A DNA stretch of 64,000 bases, taken from contig NZ_RCCK01000011.1 in NCBI RefSeq assembly GCF_003664035.1, positions 868,001 to 932,000 on the forward strand, in the 5' to 3' direction. Below are positions 1-9,463 of this stretch, one piece after another (within the stretch, counting starts at the first letter, position 1; each line of letters begins with the position of its first letter). The stretch is from Pedobacter alluvionis. Its GTDB lineage: Bacteria; Bacteroidota; Bacteroidia; Sphingobacteriales; Sphingobacteriaceae. The translations under genes and the position numbers were made by a program. The notes beneath the pieces are model-generated. The model saw nothing but the letters and a program-made list of their open reading frames with translations. It did not search any database and was not told where the DNA came from.

Positions 1-49
1 AGACGATCTACAACTCAGTTGCTCATAAATAAGTCTAAATAAGATTCGA

Positions 50-1291
50 CTAAAGCTTATTTATTCTGTATCTGCTTGCGAATACCTTGATCACTCGATA
101 CAATTTATTTTGGGGAAGAAGTTTGATATAAAGTTCTTCATCAAGATCATACTCACTGGTCATTTCATTAATTGTATCTCCAAGACTTCTACTTGAAAGT
201 GATTCAAGTTTATCTAAAAGACTTCGATAAACAATTTGTCCACTGCTATTATAAAATGCAATGTGCCCATCGTCATGGTAATGACTAAGTATATTTTCGT
301 TGCTAAATAGCTCAAACTCCATTCGACTCTGATCATCTGAAAAATAATATTCAAATCCAAAGGACATTTCCGTGAAAGTAAATTCGATTAATTCTCTCGT
401 GTTAAAAATTTTAAAGCTGTGGTCATCCAAATCATTTTTCCCAACCAAAAGATCATTTTTTAAATATTTAGTGCTATTACTTAACCTAATTCCAATAGAA
501 AGGATGTTAAATAAATTTATAATGCAGATCAATCCATGTTTAGTGGATAATAATATGAGATAGTGGTTTTTTTTCTCAAAACTTATGAGATTTTGGAATG
601 GTGCAAGTATTTCCTTGTCGAAACCAGAACCAAAGAAAAGTACCTTTTTAACAAGATCTTGAAAATCGCCCTTATAAAGTATCTTAGATATAGTTCTTGC
701 AAGTTCATCATTAAAATATTCGGGAATGTTGTCAACAGCAAATTCATAAGCCATCTTAAGCATACCAACTTTGAAGTCCTGGGTATCTATATTTAATGTG
801 ATTGAGATATACGGATCAATTTCTCTCTCTATTTTTGTTGAGGTCAGCCTTTGTTTATCTATACCATTTCGAAGAATAATTTTATCAATTATTTCATCGA
901 GATGTCCTTCATCTTTCTTATCAACTTGAATGATAAAGGAATCAACAATAGGTTCTTTTTTGAAATTGGGAACAATAGGTAATAGCCTTGGCGACAGATT
1001 GCCTTTACCGTCAATTTCTAGCACTACTTTTCTATCTGGATTATCCACCAGATGATGTGTACCACTAAATGGATTTGGTATACTCCCAGACTTCCCCTTA
1101 ATATTAAACAAGAATCTTTGGAACTCGATAAACTTATGGTTTATTAACTTATTATCAATGGCACTCCCCATCCTAGAGTTGCAATCTGTACATACTGTAT
1201 TAATATGATAATATCCCTGGATAGAGTCTGGGATAACATGCTCATCATTAAAATCGGCCTTCTTTTTTCTACAAATTATACATGTCTGCAT
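50..1291 (-). CDS. HNH-like zinc-binding protein, putative nuclease (413 aa)
   Basis: The N-terminus carries Cys4 and Cys7 (CIIC), then DEHVIPDSI with a His near residue 18, then CTDCN around residues 34-38. This matches the C-x2-C/H/C-x2-C-N layout of HNH_5-type endonucleases. The remaining 370 or so residues have no domain I recognise and may sense or bind a target. It lies 14 bp downstream of the DUF3800-like gene on the same strand, so the two are probably one operon. Both are AT-rich and look like accessory cargo. The nuclease role is a family inference, and a defence role is a guess from the pairing and context. Confidence 0.6.
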   Translation of the reverse strand: MQTCIICRKKKADFNDEHVIPDSIQGYYHINTVCTDCNSRMGSAIDNKLINHKFIEFQRFLFNIKGKSGSIPNPFSGTHHLVDNPDRKVVLEIDGKGNLSPRLLPIVPNFKKEPIVDSFIIQVDKKDEGHLDEIIDKIILRNGIDKQRLTSTKIEREIDPYISITLNIDTQDFKVGMLKMAYEFAVDNIPEYFNDELARTISKILYKGDFQDLVKKVLFFGSGFDKEILAPFQNLISFEKKNHYLILLSTKHGLICIINLFNILSIGIRLSNSTKYLKNDLLVGKNDLDDHSFKIFNTRELIEFTFTEMSFGFEYYFSDDQSRMEFELFSNENILSHYHDDGHIAFYNSSGQIVYRSLLDKLESLSSRSLGDTINEMTSEYDLDEELYIKLLPQNKLYRVIKVFASRYRINKL

Positions 1292-1305
1292 CTTTTAAAA
1301 GATCA

Positions 1306-2436
1306 TTATGATATTTTCTTGCCTCGTAGATCACAAAGAAGGTTATGCTTAAGCAATTCTTCATCGGAATCAGTTGAATGAATAAAACCAATATTTCTCT
1401 TTAGTGATTTAACATATAAGTCTAGGTATAAGTCCAAATTAATTAGTTGTTGCGAATTAAGGGATTCAACGATTTCGACAATCTGTTCTTTGCTATTTGT
1501 ATTTATAAATTTAGATAATTTGCCAATCAAACCAACTATAATATCAGAGCACTGAGTATATATATCATCTTTTGAATCTGAGAATGTATAATTAGAAATT
1601 ACCTTACCGCTTACAATGATTTTCAAATTCTCCATTTCTTTTTTGATATCGTCTTCATTATCAAAATGGTGCGAAGAATTGCCAAAAGAGTAAACAGGTC
1701 TCCAATAAAATTGGTCAAGCCCACCTATTAAGAGGTGATCTGTTTCATCCTGAACAAAAATTAGGCTTTCATCTAAAGATTTCTTTAAAAGTATTTTTAG
1801 TACAGAAAGGCCATATTTATCTTCAGCGGAAGGTTTATAATCCTCAATAATTTTAGCAAGTTCTTTAATGAATTCGTTTAAATTTTCACGACTAATATTT
1901 GGATAATCAAGTATAAAAAACAAGTCAGTTATTGGCTTTATATTCTCTTTGCAGACTTTATAAAGTATATTTTTCAAATATCTATCAAAACCAAATCCAT
2001 GATGTTCATACTGATCCGTGTTATTTAACATAGAATCTACAATATCTACTATTGAAAAGTATAGAAGATTTAATGACGAATAATGAAGGTAAAGTGGAGA
2101 ATTTACAATATATGTGAGGAATGAAGCAAGTTTGCTAGACTTTAAACAGTCTAAAAAATCCCCAGTAGCTAAATGTTTGAATTTTACTTCATTTACATTA
2201 TCTTGAAGTTTTATGCCGTCAAATACATCGCTAATATCAGGTTTAACACCACTAAAACAAAGGCCGCCTAAAATAAAATTTGAGGTGAAAGCTACATTAA
2301 AACCTCCTCCTTTTAGGTGAAGCTTTTTTATATTGTTAGTTTCATCATAATAAAATGTGTAATTGCCATCAAAGTCAACATCAGGATTCATCAATTTTGT
2401 TCCTTCGTGAACATCAGTTACATCGAGAGTCTTCAT
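1306..2436 (-). CDS. DUF3800-like protein (376 aa)
   Basis: Near the N-terminus the protein reads YYDETNN followed about 20 residues later by FILGGLCF. This resembles the FIDESG...FxLGGxxx start of DUF3800 proteins, which are predicted RNase H-fold, metal-dependent nucleases. A second acidic motif, QDETDHLLIGG, is seen in the second half, where DUF3800 proteins carry another catalytic Asp. It is the first gene of a two-gene minus-strand unit with the HNH-like protein. DUF3800 proteins are common on mobile elements and near defence genes. The match is remote, so the function is provisional. Confidence 0.5.
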   Translation of the reverse strand: MKTLDVTDVHEGTKLMNPDVDFDGNYTFYYDETNNIKKLHLKGGGFNVAFTSNFILGGLCFSGVKPDISDVFDGIKLQDNVNEVKFKHLATGDFLDCLKSSKLASFLTYIVNSPLYLHYSSLNLLYFSIVDIVDSMLNNTDQYEHHGFGFDRYLKNILYKVCKENIKPITDLFFILDYPNISRENLNEFIKELAKIIEDYKPSAEDKYGLSVLKILLKKSLDESLIFVQDETDHLLIGGLDQFYWRPVYSFGNSSHHFDNEDDIKKEMENLKIIVSGKVISNYTFSDSKDDIYTQCSDIIVGLIGKLSKFINTNSKEQIVEIVESLNSQQLINLDLYLDLYVKSLKRNIGFIHSTDSDEELLKHNLLCDLRGKKIS

Positions 2437-2493
2437 ACAGATTTAATTTGGTTTCCTGCTAAGGTCGGCAATTTAAACGGAATAAAATTTAGA

Positions 2494-2646
2494 CTAAACC
2501 TTTTTAATATAATTATAGATCATACATCTTGGAGCAACACCGTTAGGCATCTTCCATTCAATTCCAGTTTTCTCTGTCAAAAGAGATAACTGTTTTGCAA
2601 TAGTCTCATGAATATAAGAATCAAGCCATTCGAGCAATGCTTCCAT
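2494..2646 (-). CDS. Small hypothetical ORF (50 aa)
   Basis: This short reading frame starts MEALLEWLDSYIHE and ends YNYIKKV. Its composition looks protein-like, with an amphipathic helical N-terminus, and a G-rich stretch lies just upstream of the ATG. It sits in the otherwise empty 2437-2956 interval. That interval also holds a possible 41-codon GTG-start frame (2826-2951), which runs through a perfect hairpin. Both may be remnants of a disrupted gene. No family is recognised and translation is unproven. Confidence 0.25.
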   Translation of the reverse strand: MEALLEWLDSYIHETIAKQLSLLTEKTGIEWKMPNGVAPRCMIYNYIKKV

Positions 2647-2858
2647 ATTGGGTACCCCCAAACCAAACTAAAATTCCCAAATTTGGGATGACATTTATAT
2701 ATTCTTGCTTAATTTTTGGTTCCGTTCCTACGCTAAACAATTTGCCGTAAGACATAACAATACTCGTTGTAAGAGCATCCATTTTCATAATGTCTATGTA
2801 TACGAGGCGTCTTCGCAAAATTGCCCTAACGCCAATACCAAAAGCGAATGCACGCTAC

Positions 2859-2886
2859 GGAAAAGATGTTTAACAACATCTTTTCC
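2859..2886. repeat. Perfect 12-bp inverted repeat, 4-nt loop
   Basis: GGAAAAGATGTT, loop TAAC, AACATCTTTTCC. It lies in a 520-bp stretch (2437-2956) with no convincing long gene. There is no following T-tract on either strand, so a simple terminator is unlikely. It could be a protein-binding site or a scar. Confidence 0.6.
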
Positions 2887-2956
2887 AACCTATCTATATC
2901 TGGTTGATGTTTGTTAATTAACTCCTGTATTTCTTGTTTTGTTCTACTCACTATGT

Positions 2957-3322
2957 TTAAGCTGATATCATCTCTACCTTATCGAAGATAATTTCAATTT
3001 GGTCAGCAAGTTTCGTATCATCATCGGTTTCTTTATCATCGAGCATTCTCATTGCATGATAAAGTCCATGACGCATGTCTATTATTTCTTTACCGTCAAG
3101 TTCCAACAGATCCGTTTGGGATTCGTTTTTTTTAAGAATAGCTTCGAGGCTGGCAGCAAGTAGTCTATCTGAGCCACCACCTGTATATTTTTTAAGCTCG
3201 GTAATTACCATCTTAACGGTTTGTTGTATTGCCAACGCATCAGTTCCTTTAAGTTCTATCTTTAAGCTTTTTAAGTTGTCCAAATCCAATAAAGCTAGGG
3301 GCAATTTTTTTTCCATATTCAA
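2957..3322 (-). CDS. Hypothetical protein (121 aa)
   Basis: A small acidic, helix-rich protein with no signal peptide or membrane segment. It contains a GGGSDRLLAAS stretch in the middle and a KETDDDTKLADQIEIIFDKVE C-terminus. Two in-frame Met codons at the start (residues 1 and 3) leave the exact start uncertain by two codons. It stands alone between the gene-poor 2.4-2.9 kb stretch and the lipoprotein gene. I recognise no family. Confidence 0.55.
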   Translation of the reverse strand: MNMEKKLPLALLDLDNLKSLKIELKGTDALAIQQTVKMVITELKKYTGGGSDRLLAASLEAILKKNESQTDLLELDGKEIIDMRHGLYHAMRMLDDKETDDDTKLADQIEIIFDKVEMISA

Positions 3323-3438
3323 ATATCGTAAAGACTAAATGATATTTTTACTGTTTCCCGTAATTGGTAAATTATTTTAATAATAAGCTAACCTACTAAA
3401 TAATTAATGTGCCTAAACGCATCGGTGAAATTTAAATA

Positions 3439-3885
3439 TCAGTCAGAAATTTTAGTGTAGACGTTCTTAGAGCCATCCGGCAAGGTTTGTGTGATGGTCT
3501 TTTTATCAGTATTAACATTAAATATTTTGATTTTACCTGTTACCGGCTCCGTAATTCTAAGTGTAGTATCACTGGCTTGAAAAGTTGCTACTTGCACTGG
3601 ATCGGAACCATAATTATTCCAGACCCCCGCTTTTTTGTTTTTGTTTGGCCTTTCAGGATCATCTTTTTTTGCAGCAGACCATGTAGCTATTATCTGAACG
3701 TCAAATTTTTCATCGTCATTGGCTTTCACTTCCATAGTGTCCTTATAAAGGTCATATTCATTCTCCCCTGTAGAAGCATATTTTCCGGCAATATCATCTT
3801 TTACACCTCCTGATGTGGAACATGCATAAACAAAAGGGATTAAGCACGATAAAAATAAAATGTTGATGCTTTTAATATTTTTCAT
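3439..3885 (-). CDS. Putative secreted lipoprotein (148 aa)
   Basis: With the start at base 3885 the protein begins MKNIKSINILFLSCLIPFVYAC, a Lys-rich n-region, hydrophobic core and lipobox ending in Cys at residue 22, followed by STSGG. The upstream in-frame Met at 3909 would give an abnormally long n-region. The mature part is polar and repeats Thr/Lys-rich beta-type segments, such as VTGKIKIFNVNTDKKTITQ. This is common in small Bacteroidetes outer-surface lipoproteins. It appears to be a single-gene unit; its role is unknown. Confidence 0.6.
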   Translation of the reverse strand: MKNIKSINILFLSCLIPFVYACSTSGGVKDDIAGKYASTGENEYDLYKDTMEVKANDDEKFDVQIIATWSAAKKDDPERPNKNKKAGVWNNYGSDPVQVATFQASDTTLRITEPVTGKIKIFNVNTDKKTITQTLPDGSKNVYTKISD

Positions 3886-4033
3886 AGAAATTGATTTAAA
3901 CGGTGACATACTTTACAACTCCTAATTTAATAAAAAAAACAAAAAGTCATTTGATTAGTAGCTTATTACCATCTAATTAAGCGGTAAAACTTGTTTGCAG
4001 CAAATCTGTTATTGTTTGAAATATCCCTTAACT

Positions 4034-4987
4034 ATGTCAAAGAATAAGCTTGAAGTACCAACTATGCCAGAACATATTTCACCGATGCTATGCACATTAG
4101 TGAAATCTCCGCCAATAAGTTCAGACTACATTTTTGAAATAAAATGGGATGGCTATAGAATAATTTCTAAAGTTGAATTGCAGCAAATTCGCATGAACTC
4201 CAGAAGTGGATTAGACTATACCAAACGTTATCCGGTTATTGCAGAAGAGCTTAATTCATTGGGGCATGACGTAATTATAGACGGGGAGGTAGTTGTTTTT
4301 ACCGAAGAAGGTAAGCCTGATTTTGATGCTTTGCAGCTCTACAATGGTCATCAAACTTCCATTCAATATTGCGTATTTGATCTGCTCTGGTTAGATGGGC
4401 ACAACCTGATGGAACTCCCACTATTGAAAAGAAAAGAATTATTGAAAGCCCTTGTTGCTGATAATAAGATACTAAAGTTTAGTGAAAGCTATGATGACGG
4501 TGAAAAGCTTTATCAGAACATTCTTAAAATGGATTTAGAAGGGATAGTTGCGAAATCAAAGGAAAGTCCTTATTTGGCTGGCTACAGGGGAGATTACTGG
4601 TTAAAAGTACCGACCCGTAAAAGACAGGAGTTTGTAATTGGTGGCTGGTCAGATTCGGAAAAAACAAGGTCTTTCAAATCGTTACTTTTTGGCGCTTATG
4701 AAAATGGAAAATTTACTTGGATCGGGAGGTCTGGTGGTGGATACAAGCATAGTGAAATGCCCGCAATCCTTGAAAAACTTCAGGCACTTGAAACAGATCA
4801 GTCTCCGTTTGTTAATAAAGTATTGGACACAAAGGGGGCTAAAACTCATTGGGTCAAACCCCAGCTTGTTGCAAACTTTGAGTTTGCGACCTGGACAAAA
4901 TCAGGGCGTATCAGAAAACCTGCTACATTTCTAGGTTTTAGATATGATAAAAAGGCAAAGGATGTTGTTCGGGAAGTGCCAAAATAA
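4034..4987 (+). CDS. ATP-dependent DNA ligase, LigD ligase-domain type (317 aa)
   Basis: The protein carries ligase motif I as EIKWDGYRI, with the nucleotidylated Lys at about residue 37. Motif III (YCVFDLLWLDG), motif IV (LEGIVAKS) and motif V (GDYWLKVP) follow, then an OB-fold ending in the typical GRIRKPATFLGFR. The length fits a stand-alone adenylation domain plus OB-fold with no LigD polymerase or phosphoesterase domain. The start at 4034 is chosen because the upstream in-frame ATG at 3995 adds a non-conserved stretch. Such ligases seal nicks or broken ends; no ku gene is visible here. It is the only plus-strand gene of this segment. Confidence 0.88.
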   Translation: MSKNKLEVPTMPEHISPMLCTLVKSPPISSDYIFEIKWDGYRIISKVELQQIRMNSRSGLDYTKRYPVIAEELNSLGHDVIIDGEVVVFTEEGKPDFDALQLYNGHQTSIQYCVFDLLWLDGHNLMELPLLKRKELLKALVADNKILKFSESYDDGEKLYQNILKMDLEGIVAKSKESPYLAGYRGDYWLKVPTRKRQEFVIGGWSDSEKTRSFKSLLFGAYENGKFTWIGRSGGGYKHSEMPAILEKLQALETDQSPFVNKVLDTKGAKTHWVKPQLVANFEFATWTKSGRIRKPATFLGFRYDKKAKDVVREVPK

Positions 4988-4990
4988 CCA

Positions 4991-5032
4991 TAATAAAAAA
5001 AGCGGTAACCGTCAATCCAACTGTTACCGCTT
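4991..5032 (-). terminator. Rho-independent terminator after the DUF3606 gene
   Basis: The inverted repeat is AAGCGGTAAC / GTTACCGCTT with a 13-nt loop. On the minus strand the stem is followed by a run of T, so it ends transcription coming from the 5.1-9.4 kb genes. It could also act weakly on the ligase transcript from the other side. Confidence 0.75.
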
Positions 5033-5090
5033 ATCTAAATTAACGCTCTCCAATATAATACGCCTGAATTGGCGAATTATTATGTTTCGC

Positions 5091-5279
5091 TTACTTTTTA
5101 CTTTTAGATTTTTCTTTGATGTACTTTTCAATATCACTTCTTTCATTGGAGCCAGTTGCCCGCTTCGCTCCGACAATAGCCTGACTACTGACACCTAGTT
5201 TCTCTGCCAAATATTTTACCTCATAAGGCTGTGAAGAATTGACAGATTTCCTTTCAACTTTTGTTCCTCTTGTTGCCAT
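5091..5279 (-). CDS. DUF3606 family small protein (62 aa)
   Basis: A short basic protein with the DUF3606 pattern: a central YEVKYLAEKLGVSSQAIVGAK helix-turn-helix-like segment, then a Lys/Ser-rich tail. The start is taken at 5279 (MATRGTKVE). The longer frame starting at 5342 would overlap the end of the polymerase gene and adds an unrelated stretch. DUF3606 proteins are common in soil bacteria and their role is unknown; the fold suggests nucleic-acid binding. It follows dnaE by about 60 bp and is closed by the terminator at 4991-5032. Confidence 0.65.
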   Translation of the reverse strand: MATRGTKVERKSVNSSQPYEVKYLAEKLGVSSQAIVGAKRATGSNERSDIEKYIKEKSKSKK

Positions 5280-5338
5280 AATAATGAATCTTGTTTTATT
5301 GTAAACAATGGGTAAGAGCATTGGTTTTGTCAAAATAC

Positions 5339-8281
5339 TCAATCCATTACAGGATTTTTGGCGATTTCAAGTTTAGCAAACTTGCTGACTTCAATACTTG
5401 GAAAACCAAAATCATCCACAACTTTTCCTAATATCAAATAACAGCCTGCCCCCCTGAATGGATAGCTTGGTGTATTATTCGGGAAATGTGTGGTATCAAA
5501 GAAATTTCCGTCTTGATCTAAAAATGTTCCAAACCACATCTTTTTATTGTTTTTAGTGTGGACGGTCTTCTCACAAACATATTGTCCGACCATTTTAACC
5601 ACCTTTCCTAAATATTTGGTCAGGTGTTTTGCTGTTACATCACCACGATACTTGGTAATCAGAAGATCAAACATAGATAAACTCAAAGGAAAGTCTAAAA
5701 GCTCGAGTTCGTGATATGCGTTCTCCAAACTTGTATTTAAAAGATCGGGCAAAGTATAATTCTTGGCCTCTATTATAAATAGTTCTGCGTTGTTATTAGG
5801 CTTACTTTTACCAGATAATAGCGTATGTACATCCCATAATAATGCCTTTTTGCTCTTTCCCGTGAATCGCAACGCACCTACACGGATAAGGATAACCGCC
5901 TGCTCTAGGCCGATTGTGGTGCGCTTTAAAAAATCCTCCAGATCGATGAACTCGCCATTTACTTTACGTTCCTGCGGAATGAGTTCGATGTATTTACTTT
6001 CTAGTCCATTAACTCCAATAAAACCCAGATAGGCATCGGTTCCTGAAATAGAAACAGCAGAACTGCTATGGTTCACGCATGGCAATTGAACTGTGGCACC
6101 TGCTTTACGTAATTCATGTACATACAACGAACGCCCATAAAAACCGCCGTAATTGTTCAGCACCGCTACCATAAACTCGATTGGGTAATAGGTTTTTAAA
6201 TAAAGGCTTTGGTAACTTTCAACGGCAAAACTGGCCGAATGTGCCTTGGAAAAACTATAGCCCGCAAAACTTGACACCTGCCTCCATACTTCCTTTGTAA
6301 CCTCTTCCGGCCTGCCTAATGCGGCAGCACCTAAGTGAAATTTTTCTACTAAGCGATCAAATTCAGCCCGTGACCGATATTTACCACTCATGCCACGTCT
6401 TAAAATATCGGCATCCGTTCCATCCATCCCCCCATAATGTATGCAGATCTTGATAACGTCCTCCTGATAGACCATAACACCATAGGTTTCTTTAAGCTGT
6501 TCTTCCATCACCGGATGCAAATATTTTACTGAATCAGGCTTGTGATAATTCTGTATATATGTCTTCATCATGCCTGACTGTGCGACGCCTGGCCGGATGA
6601 TCGAACTTGCTGCAACGAGTGTTAAATAGTTATCGCATTTTAGTTTCGTTAATAATTGGCGCATTGCAGGAGATTCAATATAAAAGCAACCAATCGTATC
6701 CCCTGACTTTAACTGATCGTTCAGCTTTTGGTCCTTCATAAAACTTTTAACCTGATGTATGTCCAAACGTTGCTTTTGGTTTTCTTCAATCAACTTAACA
6801 GCTTCCTTGATGTGTCCAATACCTCTCTGGGAAAGAATATCATATTTATCATACCCAATCTTTTCCGCTTCATACATATCCCACTGTACCGTTGCCATGC
6901 CTTTAGGTGGAAGGTCAAGGGCAGTGTAATAAGTGATTGGTTCCTCTGATACCAATACGCCGCCTGCATGTATGCTTCTCTGGTTGGGCATATCCGACAT
7001 GATACTGTAGATCGCCATGATCTTTTTGAAAGTCGCATTATCCCTGTTCAGTGCGGATTTCGTCTGGTCTGTAAAACCGTCGATCTCTGATTTTGGCAAT
7101 CCCATAACCTTTCCGATCTCCCTAATAATTGACCTATCTTTAAATGTAGACATAGTGCCTAATAAGGCTGTGTGCTGTCTGCCATATCTTTTGAAAATGT
7201 AATCCTGTACATCCTCCCGCTGATCCCACGAGTAATCAATATCAAAATCCGGCGGGCTGGTTCGCTGGGCATTGAGGAACCTTTCAAAGTATAAATCCAG
7301 TTCTATCGGGTCTACATCCGTAATGCGCAGACAATAGGCAACGGTACTATTTGCACCAGACCCACGTCCGACATGGTAATAGCCTTGACCCATAGAATAG
7401 CGGATAATATCCCATGTAATGAGAAAATAGGCGCAAAAGTCCAAATCATAGATTACCTTAAGTTCGTCTTTGACTTTCTTAAGGGCTTTTTTGTTGTATT
7501 TCCCATACCTATAAACCATGCCCTCCATAGCCAGTTTAGTCAGCAATTCCTTGTCATCCTGCTTGTTTCCTGTAAAGGTTTTTCGGTTTAACTTCACTTT
7601 ACCTTCAGGATAATCCATTTCACATAAATTCATCAGGTTACGGGTATTGTCAAGTATGAAGCTGTATTTTGAAAATTTCTCCTCTAATTCGCCTGGCTTT
7701 AAGAATTGATCTGTATCCCTGCATTTGTCTGCTGGATCAACAGTCGTTAGAAGGGCATTAAGGTCAATGCTCCTTAAATATTCATGTAAACGATATTCGA
7801 TACGTTCTGAAAAAACAACTGGTTGTAGTGCTACCAATTTAGATTTTATTTCTTTAAGGTCAATCCCGAAAAGTGTGTGCAGCTGGTCATACCTGATACC
7901 CAGAAAATGCCCTCTCTTTAAATCGCCCTTAAAAATGTAAGGATAGATAAAATAAGCATCAACGAGTTCAGGGGCTTCATCCGGCAGGTCTTTTTTCTCC
8001 AGATTATGATAGGTAAGAAATTCGTTTAGTTGACGCATTCCTTCCTTGCTTCTGGCAATCCCGATATAAAGCAATTTGTTTTCCTTGCGAAATTCTATGC
8101 CCCCAATTGGTTTAACCCCTTTTTTTCTGCAAACCCTGATAAATTCCATCACGCCTGTGGAATTGTTTATGTCCGTTAACACCATTTGATTAATACCGCG
8201 AGCCATCGCTTCATCAACTAGTTTTTCAATTGACATGGTGCCATAGCGGAGGCTGTAATGCGAATGAACGTTCAGGTACAT
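5339..8281 (-). CDS. dnaE2: DnaE2-type DNA polymerase III alpha subunit (980 aa)
   Basis: The N-terminal PHP domain begins with HSHYSLRYGTMSIEKLV. The polymerase core shows GRGSGAN near residue 310 and PDFDIDYSWDQRE near residue 345, holding the catalytic Asp pair. A helix-hairpin-helix/OB-type C-terminus follows. At 980 aa it is shorter than replicative DnaE (about 1,150), as expected for the error-prone DnaE2 class. It starts 5 bp after dinB in the same operon. This pairing parallels imuB-dnaE2 mutagenesis cassettes, but no imuA is present. The likely role is damage-tolerant synthesis, possibly during conjugative establishment. Confidence 0.88.
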   Translation of the reverse strand: MYLNVHSHYSLRYGTMSIEKLVDEAMARGINQMVLTDINNSTGVMEFIRVCRKKGVKPIGGIEFRKENKLLYIGIARSKEGMRQLNEFLTYHNLEKKDLPDEAPELVDAYFIYPYIFKGDLKRGHFLGIRYDQLHTLFGIDLKEIKSKLVALQPVVFSERIEYRLHEYLRSIDLNALLTTVDPADKCRDTDQFLKPGELEEKFSKYSFILDNTRNLMNLCEMDYPEGKVKLNRKTFTGNKQDDKELLTKLAMEGMVYRYGKYNKKALKKVKDELKVIYDLDFCAYFLITWDIIRYSMGQGYYHVGRGSGANSTVAYCLRITDVDPIELDLYFERFLNAQRTSPPDFDIDYSWDQREDVQDYIFKRYGRQHTALLGTMSTFKDRSIIREIGKVMGLPKSEIDGFTDQTKSALNRDNATFKKIMAIYSIMSDMPNQRSIHAGGVLVSEEPITYYTALDLPPKGMATVQWDMYEAEKIGYDKYDILSQRGIGHIKEAVKLIEENQKQRLDIHQVKSFMKDQKLNDQLKSGDTIGCFYIESPAMRQLLTKLKCDNYLTLVAASSIIRPGVAQSGMMKTYIQNYHKPDSVKYLHPVMEEQLKETYGVMVYQEDVIKICIHYGGMDGTDADILRRGMSGKYRSRAEFDRLVEKFHLGAAALGRPEEVTKEVWRQVSSFAGYSFSKAHSASFAVESYQSLYLKTYYPIEFMVAVLNNYGGFYGRSLYVHELRKAGATVQLPCVNHSSSAVSISGTDAYLGFIGVNGLESKYIELIPQERKVNGEFIDLEDFLKRTTIGLEQAVILIRVGALRFTGKSKKALLWDVHTLLSGKSKPNNNAELFIIEAKNYTLPDLLNTSLENAYHELELLDFPLSLSMFDLLITKYRGDVTAKHLTKYLGKVVKMVGQYVCEKTVHTKNNKKMWFGTFLDQDGNFFDTTHFPNNTPSYPFRGAGCYLILGKVVDDFGFPSIEVSKFAKLEIAKNPVMD

Positions 8282-8286
8282 AATCT

Positions 8287-9444
8287 TTAAATGTCTATAT
8301 CCAGAATTGATGCCCTTGTTACAGCAGTTTGGCCAAATCGTTTGCGAATTTTATCCATCGCCTGCACTAAGGCGTACTGTTCATTGGATTCACTGTATAG
8401 GTCAATCTGCTCAAATCCTGACACAAGGTTAGAAAACCGAACCCCGATCAACCGTAATAACATTCGTTTTTGGTAAACCTGACGGAACAGTTCTTTGGCC
8501 TTTTCAATCAGCACACTATCTAAGGAAGTATAAGGAATTGTAGCTTGCTTGGTTACATCTTCAAAATTAGAATATCGTATCGTGATCGTTATACAGGCTG
8601 TTAACTTCTGTTTCTGGCGCAACTGAAAAGCAATATCCATCACCATTGAAGTGAGCAGGTTATTGATCAGAGCAACATCTATTGAATCGGATTTAAAGGT
8701 ACATTGGGTGCCAATGGATTTTTGTTCAGTAAATGGGATTACAGGCGAATTGTCAATTCCTTTTGCCTTATTCAATAATGACAATCCATTTTTTCCAAGC
8801 AATGTCATCATTTGGTTAGGATGCACCTGAGCAAGCGTGTAAATCTTTTTGATACCCATATCACTTAGTTTGACAAAGGTTTTTTCTCCAAGCCCTGGTA
8901 TCTTACGGATAGACAATGGATTTAGGAAAGGTTGAACTTCATCCTGCTTTACATTCTTTTCTCCTGCTGGTTTGCAGTCATTGGTAGCCATTTTAGCCAC
9001 TGTCTTATTAACGGACAGACCAAACGAGATAGGCAGACTTAATTCCTTTATAATTGTTTCTCTTAGTTCATGGGCATATTGCATACACCCGTAGAACCGA
9101 TCCATTCCCGTCATATCGATGTAATGCTCATCTATACTTGCCTTTTCAAACAGGGGTACTTTTTCGCGAATAATGTCAGTAATTTCAAGCGAAGCTTTAG
9201 AATAGGCATCCATATTTCCCCTGATAAAAATGGCGTGAGGACATAGCTGTTTTGCCATCTTTGAAGGCATGGCGGAATGCACCCCGAATTTACGTGCTTC
9301 GTAACTACATGATGCTACAACGCCCCGTTCAGAAGTGCCGCCAATTATTACTGCCTTTCCCGCTAATGATGGATCTTTTCTGACCTCAACAGACACGAAG
9401 AAAGCATCCTGATCCATGTGGATGATGTGCTTATCGTTGTGCAT
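8287..9444 (-). CDS. dinB: Y-family DNA polymerase (DinB/Pol IV-like, 385 aa)
   Basis: The palm motif HMDQDAFFVSVE holds the first metal-binding Asp residues (D11, D13), and KASIDEHYID holds D105 and E106. A little-finger domain follows with IPGLGEKTFVKLSDMG as helix-hairpin-helix. The catalytic residues are intact, so it is a true translesion polymerase and not an inactive ImuB. It is the first gene of the dinB-dnaE2 operon, with a good TAnnTTTG promoter box just upstream. It can act with DnaE2 in lesion bypass. Confidence 0.92.
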   Translation of the reverse strand: MHNDKHIIHMDQDAFFVSVEVRKDPSLAGKAVIIGGTSERGVVASCSYEARKFGVHSAMPSKMAKQLCPHAIFIRGNMDAYSKASLEITDIIREKVPLFEKASIDEHYIDMTGMDRFYGCMQYAHELRETIIKELSLPISFGLSVNKTVAKMATNDCKPAGEKNVKQDEVQPFLNPLSIRKIPGLGEKTFVKLSDMGIKKIYTLAQVHPNQMMTLLGKNGLSLLNKAKGIDNSPVIPFTEQKSIGTQCTFKSDSIDVALINNLLTSMVMDIAFQLRQKQKLTACITITIRYSNFEDVTKQATIPYTSLDSVLIEKAKELFRQVYQKRMLLRLIGVRFSNLVSGFEQIDLYSESNEQYALVQAMDKIRKRFGQTAVTRASILDIDI

Positions 9445-9463
9445 GATTTGAAATTTAACAACA

